Of a DNA stretch of 6,088 nt, positions 4,482 through 6,088 are shown piece after piece. Source of the stretch: an uncultured bacterium (GTDB lineage Bacteria; Desulfobacterota; Desulfovibrionia; Desulfovibrionales; Desulfovibrionaceae); the NCBI GenBank assembly GCA_905215675.1, contig CAJMRA010000158.1, positions 1 to 6,088 of the forward strand. The letters run 5' to 3'. How positions within the stretch are numbered: the first letter of the stretch is position 1; every line of letters begins with the position of its first letter. Under the pieces are notes generated by a model. That model was not told the DNA's origin and ran no database searches. It was given only the letters and a program-made list of their open reading frames with translations. A program made the translations under genes and the position numbers.

Positions 4482-5903
4482 ATGTCCGAACCGCTCTTTT
4501 CCGCGGCGGAAGCCCGCCGATTCCTCTCCCTGGGACTGCCCGTCTTCGTGGCCCAGCTCTCCCAGACAGGCATGACTTTCGTGGATACGGCCATGACGGG
4601 CCAGTACGCCACGGCCGACATGGCCGCCGTGGCCGTGGCCGGCTCCATCTGGGCGCCGCTTTCCCTGCTGGGCGTGGGCTGTCTGCTGGCCCTGTCCCCC
4701 ATGTCCGCGCATCTCGTGGGCGGGGGGCAACGCGCCGAATCGGCCCACCTGCTGCGTCAGGGAATCTGGCTGACCTGCTGTCTGGCGGCCGTCCTCATGG
4801 CGCTGCTCTACGTTATTTCCTATCATATTCATGTGTTCGGTCTGGAGCCGCATCTTGCCGATCTGGCGGGCGGCTACCTGCGGGCCATGATCTGGGGGCT
4901 GCCGGGCTTCATGCTGTTTGTCAATGTGCGCAGCTTCCTCGAAGGATTCTCCCGTACCCGTCCGGCCATGGTCATCGGCCTGCTGGGACTGGCGCTCAAT
5001 ATTCCCTGCAATTACGGCTTCATCTACGGCGTCTGGGGCCTGCCCCGTCTGGGGGCCGTGGGCTGCGGCGTGGCGACGAGCCTCTGCTACTGGTTCATGG
5101 CCCTGAGCATGGTCTTCCATGCCCGCCGCGACAGGCTGACGCGCGATCTCGGCCCGCTCTTCCTGCCGCTGCTCCTGCCCGGTACGGCGGGCCTGCCGCA
5201 ACACCGCGCCTCGCGCTTCGATCCGGCCCTGATCCTGCGGATTTTCCGCATCGGCTTTCCCGGCGCGCTGGCCATCTTTTTCGAGGTTTCCCTCTTCGCC
5301 CTTACGGCGCTGCTGCTGGCTCCGCTGGGAGAAATCGTCGTCGCCGGGCATCAAATCGCGCTTAATTACAGCGCGCTCATCTTCATGGTGCCCATGTCGC
5401 TCAACATCACGGCCACCATCCGCGTGGGGCATCTGCTGGGCGGCGCGCGCGTCTGGCGCGCCCGCACGGCCGCGCGCACGGCGCTGGTGCTGGGCGCGGC
5501 CACGGCCGTGGCCACGGCCGCGGGTACCGTGGCTGGCCGCCACGGCATCGTCGCCATCTACAACAACGATCCCGCCGTGGCGGCGCTGGCGGTCCGGCTT
5601 CTGCTGCTGGCCTCCGTCTATCAGGTAGTGGACGCCCTCCAGACCATCAGCATCGGCATCCTGCGCGCCTACAACGACACGCGCATCATTTCCCTCATCT
5701 GCTTTTCGGCTTACGGTATCATCGGCCTGCCGCTGGGCTTCGTCCTTTCGCGCACCGACTGGCTTGTGCCGGCCATGGGCGCGCAGGGCTTCTGGATTGC
5801 CTATATCGCGGCCCTGAGCTTCGGCGCCGTCTGCTATCTCTGCCGCGTGCGCCATCTGCACAGACTCTCAGAGGATGCCGCCCTGCAAAAAATCCATAAG
5901 TAG
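4482..5903 (+). CDS. MATE family multidrug efflux transporter, NorM type
   Basis: A 473-residue inner-membrane antiporter predicted to expel organic cations or drugs in exchange for Na+ or H+. About 12 hydrophobic segments are visible, in two six-helix halves joined by a polar linker around residues 213-248. The N-terminal block PVFVAQLSQTGMTFVDT (20-36) and following DMAAVAVAGSIWAPL (46-60) are typical of NorM/MdtK. Three acidic residues match the coupling residues of Vibrio cholerae NorM: Asp35 (FVDT), Glu268 (FFEVSLFALTALL) and Asp384 (YQVVDALQTISIGILRAYNDT). All are intact, so an active transporter is likely. The substrate cannot be told from sequence. No clear Shine-Dalgarno precedes the ATG at 4482; the next in-frame Met (residue 31) falls inside helix 1, so 4482 is preferred. 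It lies downstream of mqnD on the same strand across a hairpin-rich gap, so it may be independently transcribed. Confidence 0.93.
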   Translation: MSEPLFSAAEARRFLSLGLPVFVAQLSQTGMTFVDTAMTGQYATADMAAVAVAGSIWAPLSLLGVGCLLALSPMSAHLVGGGQRAESAHLLRQGIWLTCCLAAVLMALLYVISYHIHVFGLEPHLADLAGGYLRAMIWGLPGFMLFVNVRSFLEGFSRTRPAMVIGLLGLALNIPCNYGFIYGVWGLPRLGAVGCGVATSLCYWFMALSMVFHARRDRLTRDLGPLFLPLLLPGTAGLPQHRASRFDPALILRIFRIGFPGALAIFFEVSLFALTALLLAPLGEIVVAGHQIALNYSALIFMVPMSLNITATIRVGHLLGGARVWRARTAARTALVLGAATAVATAAGTVAGRHGIVAIYNNDPAVAALAVRLLLLASVYQVVDALQTISIGILRAYNDTRIISLICFSAYGIIGLPLGFVLSRTDWLVPAMGAQGFWIAYIAALSFGAVCYLCRVRHLHRLSEDAALQKIHK

Positions 5904-5924
5904 AACAGGAAGATAACACGCGAT

Positions 5925-5942
5925 GCGGCACAGCGCCGCCCG
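5925..5942 (+). repeat. GC-hairpin repeat module downstream of the MATE gene
   Basis: GCGGCACAGCGCCGCCCG is identical to 4297-4314 and begins 22 bp after the MATE stop. The core folds as GCGGC (5925-5929), loop ACAGC, GCCGC (5935-5939). Confidence 0.7.
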
Positions 5943-5953
5943 GCCGGAAGCGA

Positions 5954-5975
5954 GCGGAAAAACCGCGCTTTTTCC
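5954..5975 (+). terminator. Weak candidate terminator downstream of the MATE gene
   Basis: GCGG (5954-5957), an AAAAA loop and CCGC (5963-5966) form a short stem, followed after two bases by TTTTT (5969-5973). The alternative fold GGAAAAA / TTTTTCC (5956-5962 with 5969-5975) is also possible. This is the only stem plus T-run arrangement after the MATE gene, but four base pairs is short for an intrinsic terminator. Confidence 0.35.
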
Positions 5976-5995
5976 ACGAAACGACAGGCCGTATG

Positions 5996-6020
5996 GTTTG
6001 AAATGCGCAGCGTTTCAAAC
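5996..6020 (+). repeat. Inverted repeat GTTTGAAATGC / GCGTTTCAAAC
   Basis: GTTTGAAATGC (5996-6006) and GCGTTTCAAAC (6010-6020) form an 11-bp stem with one G-U pair and a GCA loop. Its right arm resembles, but is not the same as, the neighbouring gcgtttcacc palindrome at 6040-6068, so it may be a divergent relative of that element. No T-tract follows. Confidence 0.55.
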
Positions 6021-6035
6021 TGAAATTGTTCCAGA

Positions 6036-6068
6036 TAGAGCGTTTCACCTTTGAAAAAGGTGAAACGC
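6036..6068 (+). repeat. T-rich palindromic repeat, full copy near the window end
   Basis: GCGTTTCACCTTT (6040-6052), loop GAA and AAAGGTGAAACGC (6056-6068) form a perfect 13-bp hairpin, preceded by TAGA. It is the intact form of the element seen inverted at 1-29, halved at 961-976 and degenerate at 4262-4290. Both strands lack a T-tract after the stem, so the role is unclear: it could be a REP-like element, a transcript end-point or a binding site. Confidence 0.8.
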
Positions 6069-6074
6069 GAGGCG

Positions 6075-6088
6075 GCAGCACAGCGCCG
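6075..6088 (+). repeat. GC-hairpin repeat module, cut by the window end
   Basis: GCAGCACAGCGCCG carries the shared CACAGCGCCG core (6079-6088), directly after the T-rich palindrome, the same order as in the degenerate copy after mqnD. The right arm would lie beyond the window. Confidence 0.5.

Noticed and set aside
4273..4575. A 100-codon plus-strand frame beginning with TTG in the mqnD-MATE gap
   Set aside because: It starts inside the degenerate repeat, has no ribosome site, is Arg/Pro-rich and runs out of frame into the MATE gene.
4257..5861. A 534-codon minus-strand open frame antisense to the MATE gene
   Set aside because: Its translation is low-complexity and rich in Gln, Arg, Gly and His, without hydrophobic core patterns or motifs. 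This is typical of the antisense of a GC-rich gene.
5923..6054. A 43-codon open frame (MRHSAARPEASG...) after the MATE gene, with AGGAAG upstream
   Set aside because: It runs through the GC module, two hairpins and the palindrome. The repeat structure explains the sequence better than coding, although the AGGAAG at 5907-5912 is a plausible RBS by position.
5719..6081. A 120-codon minus-strand open frame running from the right-end repeats into the MATE gene
   Set aside because: It consists of reverse-read repeat sequence followed by antisense MATE sequence. Peptides of this kind are expected wherever the repeat occurs.
1..6088. The inverted repeat copies at both window ends as the terminal repeats of a 6-kb mobile element
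   Set aside because: There is no transposase or integrase between them, the enclosed genes are core metabolism, and further copies of the same repeat occur inside, so dispersed intergenic repeats explain the pattern better.

Overview
The window is GC-rich and gene-dense. It holds most of a futalosine-route menaquinone biosynthesis locus, split into two divergent transcription units, plus one multidrug efflux gene. The futalosine route, the GC-rich codon use and the style of the intergenic repeats suggest a Desulfovibrionaceae-type anaerobe (Desulfovibrio or a close relative). That assignment is an inference, because there is no rRNA or other marker here.

Layout. Positions 1-85 are non-coding and contain one copy of an intergenic repeat and a strong GC hairpin. 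The left operon runs on the minus strand in the order mqnE (3216-2092), mqnC (2095-974), mqnA (934-86). mqnE and mqnC overlap by four bases (ATGA), and mqnC and mqnA are 39 bp apart. Positions 3217-3417 are the divergent control region, with a perfect TTGACA -35 box and a TATCCT -10 box firing towards mqnE, followed by a structured leader of about 120 nt. On the plus strand, mqnD (3418-4260) is followed by a 221-bp hairpin-rich gap and then a 473-residue NorM-type MATE transporter (4482-5903). Positions 5904-6088 hold a series of hairpins and repeats. No stretch longer than 300 bases lacks a gene.

How the genes work together. MqnA dehydrates chorismate to 3-[(1-carboxyvinyl)oxy]benzoate. The radical SAM enzyme MqnE joins this to the adenosyl part of SAM to make aminodeoxyfutalosine. 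A nucleosidase (MqnB or MTAN type), not encoded here, must remove adenine. The radical SAM enzyme MqnC then cyclises dehypoxanthine futalosine, and MqnD releases 1,4-dihydroxy-6-naphthoate for the later prenylation and methylation steps. The MATE gene has no evident role in this pathway.

Nothing here looks like a wholly new enzyme system. The most interesting unexplained structure is a modular intergenic repeat made of a T-rich palindrome (gcgtttcaccttt-gaa-aaaggtgaaacgc) and a GC hairpin (gcggc-acagc-gccgc). It appears after mqnA, mqnD and the MATE gene, and half of its palindrome is also used as the stop codon and 3' flank of mqnC.
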